DNA of 11,461 bases from Pseudomonadota bacterium. Lineage in GTDB: Bacteria > Myxococcota > UBA9042 > PHBI01. Each line of letters starts with the position of its first letter. Within the stretch, counting starts at the first letter, position 1. The stretch spans positions 1 to 11,461 of the forward strand of contig SXIE01000015.1 in assembly GCA_005772945.1 (NCBI GenBank). The letters are read 5' to 3'. The notes under the pieces were generated by a model. The model was not told where the DNA came from, did not search any database, and saw nothing but the letters and a program-made list of their open reading frames with translations. The translations under genes and the position numbers were made by a program. Shown here piece by piece: positions 1-8,651 of the stretch.

Positions 1-237
1 GCGCACCGCTTCGCGATCGAGTTTCATCGACGGCTGCGGCGGCGGCGCACGCTGACGTCGGCGCTGGATGCGATCCCGGGGATTGGGCCCGCGCGACGCA
101 AGGCGCTGCTGACGCATTTCGGATCGGTCGCGAAGGTCCGGGCGGCCACCATCGACGAGCTGATGGCGGTGCCGGGGATGGCGAATGCCGTGGCCGAGCG
201 GCTGGTCGCGTTCTTCGCGGCGTCGACGCCAGGGTGA
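1..237 (+). CDS. uvrC: UvrABC excinuclease subunit C, C-terminal fragment
   Basis: This is the last 78 codons of a gene that begins before the window. UvrC makes the incisions on both sides of a DNA lesion in nucleotide excision repair, acting with UvrA and UvrB in the cytoplasm. The visible part starts in the end of the RNase H-like nuclease domain (HRFAIEFHR followed by a run of Arg). It then gives the tandem helix-hairpin-helix DNA-binding module: IPGIGPARRKALLTHFGS is the typical first hairpin of UvrC and VPGMANAVAERL the second. The TGA at 235-237 follows shortly after the second hairpin, where UvrC proteins usually end, so the 3' end looks intact. No convincing terminator follows; the next gene on the same strand starts about 160 bases on. 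The identification rests on the order and wording of these motifs, since the catalytic GIY-YIG and UvrB-binding parts lie outside the window. Confidence 0.93.
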   Translation, partial: AHRFAIEFHRRLRRRRTLTSALDAIPGIGPARRKALLTHFGSVAKVRAATIDELMAVPGMANAVAERLVAFFAASTPG

Positions 238-301
238 GGCGCGCGCCCCGCGCGGCGAGAATGCGTGTGAATGCGGGACGGGCTCGCGCGTTCGAGCCGC
301 G

Positions 302-339
302 CCCACTATGATCGGTCCACGATGATCGGCCCACTATGA
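302..339 (+). repeat. Short direct repeats upstream of the Cys-repeat gene
   Basis: CCCACTATGA occurs at 302-311 and again at 330-339, and ATGATCGG at 308-315 and 322-329, so two interleaved short direct repeats lie within 38 bases. The interval from 238 to 396 otherwise holds no gene that I can support. TATGAT (307-312) resembles a -10 box, but no matching -35 lies at the right distance, so I do not call a promoter. The repeats could be a protein-binding site or a small local duplication. Confidence 0.4.
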
Positions 340-396
340 CTCGGACCGGTCGCACGCGATCCGTTGTTCGTTCGTTCCTCTGCTCCGGAGCCATCT

Positions 397-798
397 ATGC
401 TGCACGTCCTCGCGCTCATGTTCTCGCTCGCGCTGCCCGCCATCACGACCGAGCCGACGATGGGCGATCGGCCGGACATCAAGAAGGTCGGGTTTCGGTA
501 CTGGAACGGGTCGGATTGCAGGGCGATCCTGCGCGGCAGCGACAGCTACTGCAAGACGGGCGATTGCAAGGCGATCCTGCGCAAGAGCGACAGCTACTGC
601 GACACCGACGACTGCAAGGCCGTCCTGCGCGGCAGCGACAGCTACTGTAAGACGGGCGATTGCAAGGCGATCTTGCGCGGCAGCGACAGCTACTGCGACA
701 GCGGGGATTGCAAGGCGTACCTGCGCGGCAGCGACTCGTACTGCGACACGAGCTCGTGCAAGGCGTTCTTGCGTGGCAGCGACAGCTACTGCGATTGA
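397..798 (+). CDS. Secreted protein made of six 16-residue Cys-rich repeats
   Basis: A 133-residue protein that I cannot assign to a named family. Residues 1 to about 18 form a hydrophobic segment like a Sec signal peptide, though its n-region has only His and no Lys or Arg. After a short linker, residues 40-133 are six copies of a 16-residue unit (the last one 14 residues long) with the pattern D-C-K-A-(I/V/Y/F)-L-R-G-S-D-S-Y-C plus three variable residues. Each unit has two Cys, spaced C-x10-C-x4-C along the array, giving 12 Cys in all; this suggests a disulfide-bonded solenoid outside the cytoplasm. The ATG at 397 is preferred over an upstream TTG at 364 because GGAG (387-390) lies six bases before it and the signal peptide then begins at residue 1. 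The last 26 bases overlap the next reading frame, a peptidase. Function unknown; a structural or binding role is inference. Confidence 0.72.
   Translation: MLHVLALMFSLALPAITTEPTMGDRPDIKKVGFRYWNGSDCRAILRGSDSYCKTGDCKAILRKSDSYCDTDDCKAVLRGSDSYCKTGDCKAILRGSDSYCDSGDCKAYLRGSDSYCDTSSCKAFLRGSDSYCD
514..795 (+). repeat. 48-bp in-frame tandem repeat, six units
   Basis: Units begin at 514, 562, 610, 658, 706 and 754, with the last shortened to 42 bases. The core of each unit encodes the invariant L-R-x-S-D-S-Y-C, with a nearly constant 14-base stretch around the Ser-Asp-Ser-Tyr codons. Differences between units fall mainly at the residue after Ala and in the three-residue spacer after the second Cys, and some are synonymous (TGC/TGT, ATC/ATT). 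This points to expansion by duplication followed by selection on the protein. Confidence 0.9.
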
Positions 799-1474
799 CG
801 ACGCGGTGCATGCGCGTGCGGACATCGAACTCGTAGGAAACCTGTGCGAGGCGCAGGTCGTGACGGGCGTGCCGCGCGGGCCGTTCGGCCTCTGCCAGAG
901 GCGGGTGCGCGCACGGGTTTTCGGTGAGCCACCCTTCGCGTGCGAGCTGGTGCCAACCGACATCGCACCGGCCCGGCCGCACGTCTTCGCGTATGCGGCG
1001 TGGCGGCCGATGCGCGAGGCGGCGGTCGCGGGCGGCGTCGATCCGGCCGATCTGGCGATCCACTCGGCCTATCGCTCGGTGGCTTTGCAGGCTGAGGTGT
1101 GGGCCTATCGCCTCGCCGAGCGGCGACGAATGCGCGAGGCGGCCGGACTGCCGCCCCTGGCGGAACGGGACCTCGCGCGTCTTCAGATGAAGTGGACCGC
1201 CAAGCCCGGGCAGAGCGCGCATCATACGGGATTCGCTCTGGATCTTGGACTCTATCGGCACGGGAAGCGCGGCGCGAAAGAGGCGCCGGCCTATCGGTGG
1301 CTGGCCGCGCACGCGCGCCGCTTCGGGTTCTATCCGTATCTGCCCGAGGGCTGGCATTGGGAGTACAACCCGCCGGGCCTCGTGCCGCAGCTCGCGGCGC
1401 TACGGGCGGCCTTGGAAGCGGGTCGCGAGCCCGGTGACCTGTGGAAGATCCCCGAGCCCATGCCCGTCGCGTAG
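773..1474 (+). CDS. VanY-type M15B D,D-/L,D-carboxypeptidase
   Basis: Zinc peptidase of the VanY/LdcB/DacB type, a family that trims D-Ala or related residues from peptidoglycan stem peptides in the periplasm. Counting from the GTG at 773 (233 residues), the family motifs are: S-A-Y-R-S at 98-102 with the substrate-binding Arg101; S-A-H-H-T-G-F-A-L-D at 148-157, giving zinc ligands His150 and Asp157; and E-G-W-H at 192-195, giving the catalytic base Glu192 and third zinc ligand His195. The catalytic set is complete. The start is uncertain: 773 lies inside the preceding Cys-repeat gene, while GTG codons at 806 and 860 are alternatives, the last with GAGG eight bases upstream. None gives a signal peptide, which is odd for this family. 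Either the enzyme is translationally coupled to the preceding gene, or the two were one secreted protein now split by a frameshift. The next gene starts 21 bases after the stop. Confidence 0.85.
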   Translation: MAATATAIDDAVHARADIELVGNLCEAQVVTGVPRGPFGLCQRRVRARVFGEPPFACELVPTDIAPARPHVFAYAAWRPMREAAVAGGVDPADLAIHSAYRSVALQAEVWAYRLAERRRMREAAGLPPLAERDLARLQMKWTAKPGQSAHHTGFALDLGLYRHGKRGAKEAPAYRWLAAHARRFGFYPYLPEGWHWEYNPPGLVPQLAALRAALEAGREPGDLWKIPEPMPVA

Positions 1475-1495
1475 AAGGTCGGGTACACTGGCGCG

Positions 1496-3883
<2,388 letters not shown>

Positions 3884-3895
3884 GCCACGCACCCA

Positions 3896-3926
3896 CAAAC
3901 AGAAAAGGGATGCGGCGCCGCATCCC
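3896..3926 (-). terminator. Rho-independent terminator for the transglutaminase gene
   Basis: GGGATGCGGC at 3907-3916 is followed directly by its exact reverse complement at 3917-3926, a 20-base perfect palindrome that folds into a GC-rich hairpin with a tight loop. Read on the - strand it is followed by TTTTCTGTTTG (complement of 3896-3906), the expected T-rich tail, placing it about 40 bases past the transglutaminase stop. On the + strand no T-run follows, so it would be at best a weaker stop for the collagenase gene that ends at 3883. Confidence 0.82.
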
Positions 3927-3968
3927 TGCGCTGGGTCGCACGAGCGCCTCGCAGGCGCCCCGCAGACG

Positions 3969-5996
3969 TCAGTACGTGAACTCGATCTTGAACGCGTTGA
4001 TGTTGCCGGTGTCGGCCTCGCGGTCGGTGTCGCGCACGACCAGCGTCCAGGTGCCCTTGGTCGAGCCGCCGTTGAACTCGCCGACGTCATAGGTGCGCTG
4101 GATGGTCGTGCCGCTGCCGCCTTCCTTGTTGTGCAGCGTCTTCTTGAGCGCGCCGTTCTTGAACTCGACCTGCAGCGCCCCGATGTACGTGTGCGTCACG
4201 TCGACGGTGACCTTGACGCCCTTGATCGTCTTGGTGTCGGCCACCGTGATGGTGCTCACGCCGCCCGTCGTCTTGTTGTTCGGGATCTTGATCACCTTGA
4301 CGTTCTCGACCTTGAGAACGGTCGGCGCCGGCGTCGTCCCGCCGCTCGCGACCGTGCCGATCTTGAGGCCCCACGACACGATCGTGCCGCTGTCCGCCGA
4401 CGCCGTGTCCGTGACCGTCAGCTTCCAGGTGCCCTTGGTCGAGACCCCCTCGAGCCCCGTCACGTTGAACGTCTTCTTGAGGTCGTGGTCCCCGCCGCCC
4501 GCCTTGTCGTGCACCGTGATGGCGGGCGAGCCGACCTTCTCGAGCTTCACGACGAGGTCGCCAACGTACGTGTGTGTGATGTTCACATCGAGTTGGAGCG
4601 TCGCGACCTTCGCGTCGTTGGTCACCTCGATCGTGCTGCTCACCCCCGCCGCGCTATTGTCCGGGATCGCCGCGCCGGGCGTCGCCGAGAACGCGATGGT
4701 CTCGCCGACCGCGACCGGCGCCGGGCGCGACTTGTCGAGCAGCATGCGGACGCTGGCAGCCGAGATGCTGGGGTTGCTGCCGATCGCCTTGGTCGGGAGC
4801 CACAGGAAGTCGGGGTGGTTCGCGTTCGACTCGCCGATCCACTCGCCGCCGGTGATCTTGCCATCCTTGTCGACCTCGAGGATGTAGTGGTAGGCGTCCG
4901 AGGCCGTCTGGAGCTCGATACGATCGGTATACGGCAGGGTCCCCGGGCTGCTCTCGGTGATGTAGTAGCTGGTCGCCCGCACGTCGAACCACTTCACTGC
5001 GGTCGTGTTGTACGGGTACTTCGCGGTCGTCGCCGGGAGCCCGAGTGCCGCGATGGCTTCCTTCTCGGTCACTTCCTTCATCGCGTCGACCTTCCACTCG
5101 ATGATCGGCTGGTTCCACACCTGGTAGTCGAAGGTGCGGTCCTCGGCGACCGAGCGCTTCATCGTGCCCAGCAGGTTGGCCATAACGACGTGCCACGTGC
5201 CGGCGTTCGTGTCGCGGCACTCCTCGTCCATGATGCGTCCGGTCGTCGGGTCGCGCTTGGCCTCCTTCTCGTTGCAGCGGCCGCCGATCATCATGGCGCT
5301 CGCCGGATCGTAGAGCGCGATGAGCAGCGCCTTGATGTCGGAGATCTCGAAGCGCACGCCGTTGTAGTCGACGGCCGTGAGCGGCTCCTCCTCGAGCATC
5401 GCGGCTGGTACCCACGCGTGGCAGAGGCCCCACCATGTCTCGATGCCGTCGTGGTCATCGCACTCGTCGGTCTTGCCGTCGCCGTCCGAGTCCTTGCCGT
5501 CGTGCGACTTCCAGTGCCCCTTGTTCTTGGTCGTGTACTTGGCCGCCGGGCCGAGCTTGTCGTAGTAGGAGGCGTCCCACGCCTTGGACTCGCAGGTTTC
5601 CTTCGTGAAGGGGCGCAGCTTGAAGAAGGCCTCATCGGGCGCCCAGCCATTGAACGCGAGGTCGTACTTTTCGGCCGGCGAGAGCCTGTTCTTGTCGGCC
5701 GCGCTGGCGACCGTCCCGTCCTGCCATCGCACGTTGTAGCTGTCCTCGTACGTCGGCCAGTACGTGTCGGGCCACGGGATGTGCGTCGAGCGTCCACCCG
5801 TCGGCAGCAAGCTCAGCTTGTACTCGAGCGCGACCCCGAACAATGCAGGATTATTGGCGTAATTCCACTGGTCGGCCTTGCCGTCGATCTTGCCATCCCC
5901 GATCGGGCGGTTGTCGACGGGCTCTGCGTCCGTGCAGGCCGCGGAGCCAAGGGCAAAGGTCACGCACGATAAGATTGCGGCACGCGAAAGAACCAT
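3969..5996 (-). CDS. Elicitor-type transglutaminase lipoprotein with two P domains
   Basis: A 675-residue protein related to the oomycete transglutaminases known as elicitors (Phytophthora GP42 type), which form Gln-Lys isopeptide cross-links between proteins. The start at 5996 is fixed by AGGAGGA five bases upstream (6002-6008). Residues 1-21 form a lipoprotein-like signal (G-S-A-A-C21, Ser at -3, so imperfect). The enzyme domain spans about 60-420: W-W-G-L-C192-H-A-W with the putative nucleophile Cys192, then G-G-R-C-N, then C-R-D-T-N-A-G-T-W-H269 with a candidate catalytic His, then VWNQPIIEWKVDA (293-305), close to the Pep-13 motif of the oomycete enzymes. An acidic D-x-D-x-D-G loop (166-184), probably calcium-binding, lies directly before the catalytic Cys. 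Residues about 443-547 and 558-675 are two proprotein-convertase P domains (T-H-T-Y-V-G-D-L and T-H-T-Y-I-G-A-L, each with S-T-K-G-T-W near its end). A single-gene unit with its own promoter-like site and terminator. The enzyme class is well supported; activity and substrate are not known. Confidence 0.9.
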   Translation of the reverse strand: MVLSRAAILSCVTFALGSAACTDAEPVDNRPIGDGKIDGKADQWNYANNPALFGVALEYKLSLLPTGGRSTHIPWPDTYWPTYEDSYNVRWQDGTVASAADKNRLSPAEKYDLAFNGWAPDEAFFKLRPFTKETCESKAWDASYYDKLGPAAKYTTKNKGHWKSHDGKDSDGDGKTDECDDHDGIETWWGLCHAWVPAAMLEEEPLTAVDYNGVRFEISDIKALLIALYDPASAMMIGGRCNEKEAKRDPTTGRIMDEECRDTNAGTWHVVMANLLGTMKRSVAEDRTFDYQVWNQPIIEWKVDAMKEVTEKEAIAALGLPATTAKYPYNTTAVKWFDVRATSYYITESSPGTLPYTDRIELQTASDAYHYILEVDKDGKITGGEWIGESNANHPDFLWLPTKAIGSNPSISAASVRMLLDKSRPAPVAVGETIAFSATPGAAIPDNSAAGVSSTIEVTNDAKVATLQLDVNITHTYVGDLVVKLEKVGSPAITVHDKAGGGDHDLKKTFNVTGLEGVSTKGTWKLTVTDTASADSGTIVSWGLKIGTVASGGTTPAPTVLKVENVKVIKIPNNKTTGGVSTITVADTKTIKGVKVTVDVTHTYIGALQVEFKNGALKKTLHNKEGGSGTTIQRTYDVGEFNGGSTKGTWTLVVRDTDREADTGNINAFKIEFTY
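5082..5120 (-). other. Pep-13-like motif in the transglutaminase
   Basis: These 13 codons encode VWNQPIIEWKVDA. The Pep-13 elicitor peptide of Phytophthora transglutaminase is VWNQPVRGFKVYE, from established literature. The first five residues and the Lys-Val pair are identical at the same positions, including the Trp and Pro reported as essential for recognition by plants. The match supports the family call for the whole protein. Confidence 0.85.
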
Positions 5997-6001
5997 GTGC
6001 T

Positions 6002-6008
6002 TCCTCCT
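6002..6008 (-). promoter_or_regulatory. Ribosome binding site that fixes the transglutaminase start
   Basis: On the - strand this reads AGGAGGA, a near-complete Shine-Dalgarno sequence, five bases before the ATG at 5996-5994. It favours this start over an in-frame upstream start at 6044, which would add 16 residues ahead of the signal peptide and has no comparable site. Confidence 0.88.
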
Positions 6009-6083
6009 GCGACGGGCTAGGCCCGCGCCGGGTGGCGACGACAAAACTGTTGGGAATGCCAGGCTGACGAACCAGGCGGCGGG

Positions 6084-6112
6084 AACCTAGCCCAGGGCGG
6101 GTGCTTCGTCAA
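6084..6112 (-). promoter_or_regulatory. Promoter-like pair upstream of the transglutaminase
   Basis: On the - strand, TTGACG (6112-6107) is followed after 17 bases by TAGGTT (6089-6084). The -35 box matches the housekeeping consensus at five of six positions; the -10 box is weak, three of six. Transcription would begin near 6077, leaving a leader of about 80 bases. The -35 lies inside the palindrome CTTCGT-CA-ACGAAG (6104-6117), which may be an operator. Promoter rules for this group are only partly like those of E. coli. Confidence 0.45.
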
Positions 6113-6195
6113 CGAAGTAGCGCTTACGGGGCCTCGGCCGCGCGGCAGGCTGTTCGAACTTGCACAGAAGGGCGGAGCCCGCGATGGTGGGCGCC

Positions 6196-6200
6196 GGAGG
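6196..6200 (+). promoter_or_regulatory. Ribosome binding site of the Cys-rich MYXO-CTERM gene
   Basis: GGAGG, followed by AACC and the ATG at 6205. The four-base gap is short, but the motif is strong. A competing in-frame ATG at 6184 has GGAG (6174-6177) six bases upstream and would add seven residues before the same signal peptide, so the start is a choice between two supported sites. Confidence 0.6.
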
Positions 6201-6204
6201 AACC

Positions 6205-8469
6205 ATGCTCGTCACCCATCGGCTCGACGCGTTCGCGTGCGCGTCCAAGGCTCTCATCGCTGTGTGCATCCTGGCCGTCGGGGGGCAGGCGCGAGCCGTC
6301 GCCCCTGCGACCGGCGACGATTTTGCGACGGATCTCGAGGGATGGAAGCAGGGGCAGGCGGCGGCGGGCGGGTTCGGCCTCTTCTGGCGCTCGGGCGGTG
6401 GGCCGGCCGGGGCGGCTGATGGCTACGCCGAAATCGTCTCCGACGGCGCGTCCTCGTTCGGCAAGATCGTCATGTTCAACGATGGCGCGACCTGGGCCGG
6501 CGACTGGACGGGGGCCGGCATCATCAAGGTCACGGCGCACCTCAAGAACACCGCCGCGGTCGGCCTGCAGGTGCGCCTCAAGCTCGAGGACGGCACCAGC
6601 TCGGGCGCCCAGTACGCGACCACCACGACCGCGGTCGCGATCGCCGCGGGTAGCGGCTGGGTCACCGCCGAATGGAGCGTCGCTGCGAGCGCGCTCACCA
6701 CGCCCAACGGCCAAGCCAAGAGCGCTGCGCAGGTTCTTGCCAGCATCAAGCGGGTGCGTGTCCAGCACGACACCGACGCGCTCGATCCAGTCGCGGCGCA
6801 GGTCGGAACGCTCGGAATCGACGACCTGCATTTGGTCGGCGCGGCATGCGGCGATGGCGCATGTGATCCCGGCGAGAGCGCCGCGACGTGCGCGAGCGAT
6901 TGCCCGGTGGTTTGCGGCGACGGCGCCATCACCCATGGCGAGACCTGCGAGGGAAACGACTTCGCGGGAGCCACCTGCGCGACGCTCACCGACAAGAGCG
7001 ACGGCGCGCTCGCGTGCGTGAGCTGCGCTGTCGTCACGAGCGGGTGCCGTCAATGCGGCAACGCGATCTGTGAGAGCGGCGAATCGATCGCAACGTGCGC
7101 CGTGGATTGCCCGTCGATCTGCCAGGACGGCGTCGCGACCCACAGCGAGGCCTGCGACGGCAGCGATCTCCGCGACAAGACGTGCGCGAGCGAGGGCTTC
7201 GCGGGCGGGACGCTCGGCTGCAACGACGCGTGCACGGCGCTCGTCACGACGGGCTGCTTTAAGTGCGGCGATGGCGCGTGCAACGGCGGCGAGACGAGCT
7301 TGACGTGCGTCGGCGACTGCGGCAGCACGTGCCAGGACGCGGTCGCCAACGGGCTCGAGGCGTGCGACGGGGGCGACTTGCGCGCGGCGACCTGCGTGAC
7401 CGAGGGCTTCGAGGGCGGGGCGCTCGCTTGCCGGGCGGACTGCGCGGGCTTTGTCACCAGCGGTTGCTTCAAGTGTGGCGATGGTGCGAAGAACGGCGCG
7501 GAGGCGTGCGACGGCGCGGATGTGGGCGGCGCGACGTGTGTGTCGGCGGGGTTCGATGGCGGCACGCTGACGTGCGGCGCAGCTTGCGGTCTCGACACGG
7601 CCGGCTGCTTCAAGTGTGGCGACGGCGCGAAGAACGGCGCGGAGGCGTGCGACGGCGCGGATGTGGGCGGCGCGACGTGTGTGTCGGCGGGGTTCGACGG
7701 CGGCACGCTCGCGTGCACGGCCGGCTGCGGCCTGGACACGAGCGGCTGCGACGATTGCGGCGACGCGCGCTGCGGCGCGTCCGAGACCTCGGCGAGCTGC
7801 CCGGCGGACTGCCCGTTGGCGTGCGGCAATGGGACGATCGACGTGGACGAGGTCTGCGACGGGGTCGCGCTCGGCGGCCAGGACTGCGCGAGCGAGGGCT
7901 TCGACAGCGGCACGCTCGCGTGCGCGAGCGACTGCGCCGAGGTCGATACGGCCGGCTGTGGCACGTGCGGGGACGGGACGCGCGCCGCCGCCGAGGCGTG
8001 CGACGACGACAACGACGCGGCGGACGACGGCTGCAACGATTGCATCATCGAGCAAGGATGGTCGTGCGCGGGCGGGGTCGGCGCGGCGAGTCTCTGCACG
8101 CCCGACGAGGTGTGCGGCGACGCGGCGCTTGGGGGCAGCGAGGCTTGCGATGATGGGGACCTCGACCCCGGCGACGGCTGCGACGCGGGGTGCGTCGTCG
8201 AGGCCGGCTGGCGCTGCGACGGCAGTGGGTGCACGCGTCTCGATGGCGACGGAGACGGCGTCGCCGACCTCGCCGACAACTGCCCGAGCACCGCGAACGC
8301 GAACCAGGCCGATGGCGATGGGGACGGCCTCGGGACTGCCTGCGACGGCGACGAGTCCGCGCCGAAACCGCCCGCCGAGGGGGGCGACGAGGGCTGCGCG
8401 GGCGGGCGCGACCTCGGGGCACTGGCGGGGCTCCTGGCGTTCCTGCTCTGGGTGGCCCGGCGGCGCTGA
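6205..8469 (+). CDS. Cys-rich multi-repeat surface protein with MYXO-CTERM tail
   Basis: A 754-residue exported protein of Myxococcota type. Residues 1 to about 28 are a signal peptide (ending near Q-A-R-A). Residues about 38-212 form a beta-rich domain beginning D-D-F-A-T-D-L-E-G-W that resembles laminin-type or carbohydrate-binding jellyrolls. From Cys215 to about 675 come roughly a dozen disulfide modules in two sizes. Short ones (about 22 residues, C-G-D-x-x-C-x3-E-[ST]-x4-C-x2-D-C) alternate at first with long ones (about 47, C-x-D/N-G...E-A-C-D-G-x-D...G-G-T-L-x-C). The last two resemble the myxobacterial disulfide repeat (E-A-C-D-D-x-D...D-G-C). A thrombospondin type 3 calcium repeat follows at 680-713. 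The end is E-G-C731, a linker, a hydrophobic segment and R-R-R, the layout of MYXO-CTERM sorting signals. It is probably anchored in the outer surface after Cys-dependent processing and may bind glycans or proteins, which is inference. It diverges from the transglutaminase across 208 bases. Confidence 0.9.
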   Translation: MLVTHRLDAFACASKALIAVCILAVGGQARAVAPATGDDFATDLEGWKQGQAAAGGFGLFWRSGGGPAGAADGYAEIVSDGASSFGKIVMFNDGATWAGDWTGAGIIKVTAHLKNTAAVGLQVRLKLEDGTSSGAQYATTTTAVAIAAGSGWVTAEWSVAASALTTPNGQAKSAAQVLASIKRVRVQHDTDALDPVAAQVGTLGIDDLHLVGAACGDGACDPGESAATCASDCPVVCGDGAITHGETCEGNDFAGATCATLTDKSDGALACVSCAVVTSGCRQCGNAICESGESIATCAVDCPSICQDGVATHSEACDGSDLRDKTCASEGFAGGTLGCNDACTALVTTGCFKCGDGACNGGETSLTCVGDCGSTCQDAVANGLEACDGGDLRAATCVTEGFEGGALACRADCAGFVTSGCFKCGDGAKNGAEACDGADVGGATCVSAGFDGGTLTCGAACGLDTAGCFKCGDGAKNGAEACDGADVGGATCVSAGFDGGTLACTAGCGLDTSGCDDCGDARCGASETSASCPADCPLACGNGTIDVDEVCDGVALGGQDCASEGFDSGTLACASDCAEVDTAGCGTCGDGTRAAAEACDDDNDAADDGCNDCIIEQGWSCAGGVGAASLCTPDEVCGDAALGGSEACDDGDLDPGDGCDAGCVVEAGWRCDGSGCTRLDGDGDGVADLADNCPSTANANQADGDGDGLGTACDGDESAPKPPAEGGDEGCAGGRDLGALAGLLAFLLWVARRR
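7465..7746 (+). repeat. 141-bp tandem duplication, two copies
   Basis: Copies at 7465-7605 and 7606-7746 encode two successive 47-residue Cys modules starting C-F-K-C-G-D-G-A-K-N-G-A-E. The first two thirds differ only at a few synonymous third positions; most differences lie in the last 40 bases around T-L-T-C versus T-L-A-C. The other long modules of the same gene are much more diverged, so this pair is a recent in-frame duplication. Confidence 0.9.
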
Positions 8470-8651
8470 GGAGCGGGGGCTTCCCGCGGCCGCGTGACGC
8501 GCGGAGTGGCGTTCGCCGTGCGCGGACGGGTCTTACTCCAACGCGGCGCGTCGCGTGGCGGCGGGGGCTGCGGGGAACGTGGCCTGCGCGTGAGCGCGAC
8601 ACGTGGCATGCGCGCTGCACCAAGCGCCGCGTCTCTGAACGCGAGGGTGAC
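8470..8651 (+). other. Intergenic region before the propeller lipoprotein
   Basis: These 182 bases hold no gene I can support and no clear promoter. GCGGG-GGCTT-CCCGC (8473-8487), just after the upstream stop, could form a five-base-pair hairpin but has no T-run. The propeller gene's reading frame remains open leftward through this region, but that extension is Arg-rich and lacks a signal peptide at its start, so I treat it as non-coding. Confidence 0.5.

Noticed and set aside
240..254. Hairpin CGCGC-GCCCC-GCGCG after uvrC as a terminator
   Set aside because: The stem is only five base pairs and no T-run follows; such pairs are expected by chance at this GC content.
514..795. Regular 48-bp repeats as a CRISPR-like array
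   Set aside because: The units are contiguous with no unique spacers, all are in one reading frame, and variation follows codon positions. They encode protein repeats.
790..800. Programmed +1 frameshift at GAT TGA C, as in the release factor 2 gene
   Set aside because: The stop context TGA-C is similar, but the preceding GAT does not allow good re-pairing one base forward and there is no Shine-Dalgarno-like stimulator just upstream. The overlap is reported, but not as recoding.
6124..8055. Long - strand open frame opposite the Cys-rich gene
   Set aside because: It is Ala/Arg-rich low complexity with no motifs, produced by high GC opposite a strong Cys-module coding frame.
8473..8487. Hairpin GCGGG-GGCTT-CCCGC after the MYXO-CTERM gene as a terminator
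   Set aside because: Short stem and no T-run; kept only as a note in the intergenic entry.
8190..8651. N-terminal extension of the propeller lipoprotein to an upstream start
   Set aside because: The extension overlaps the end of the Cys-rich gene, is Arg-rich, and would bury a clear lipoprotein signal that starts at 8652 behind its own GAGGG site.
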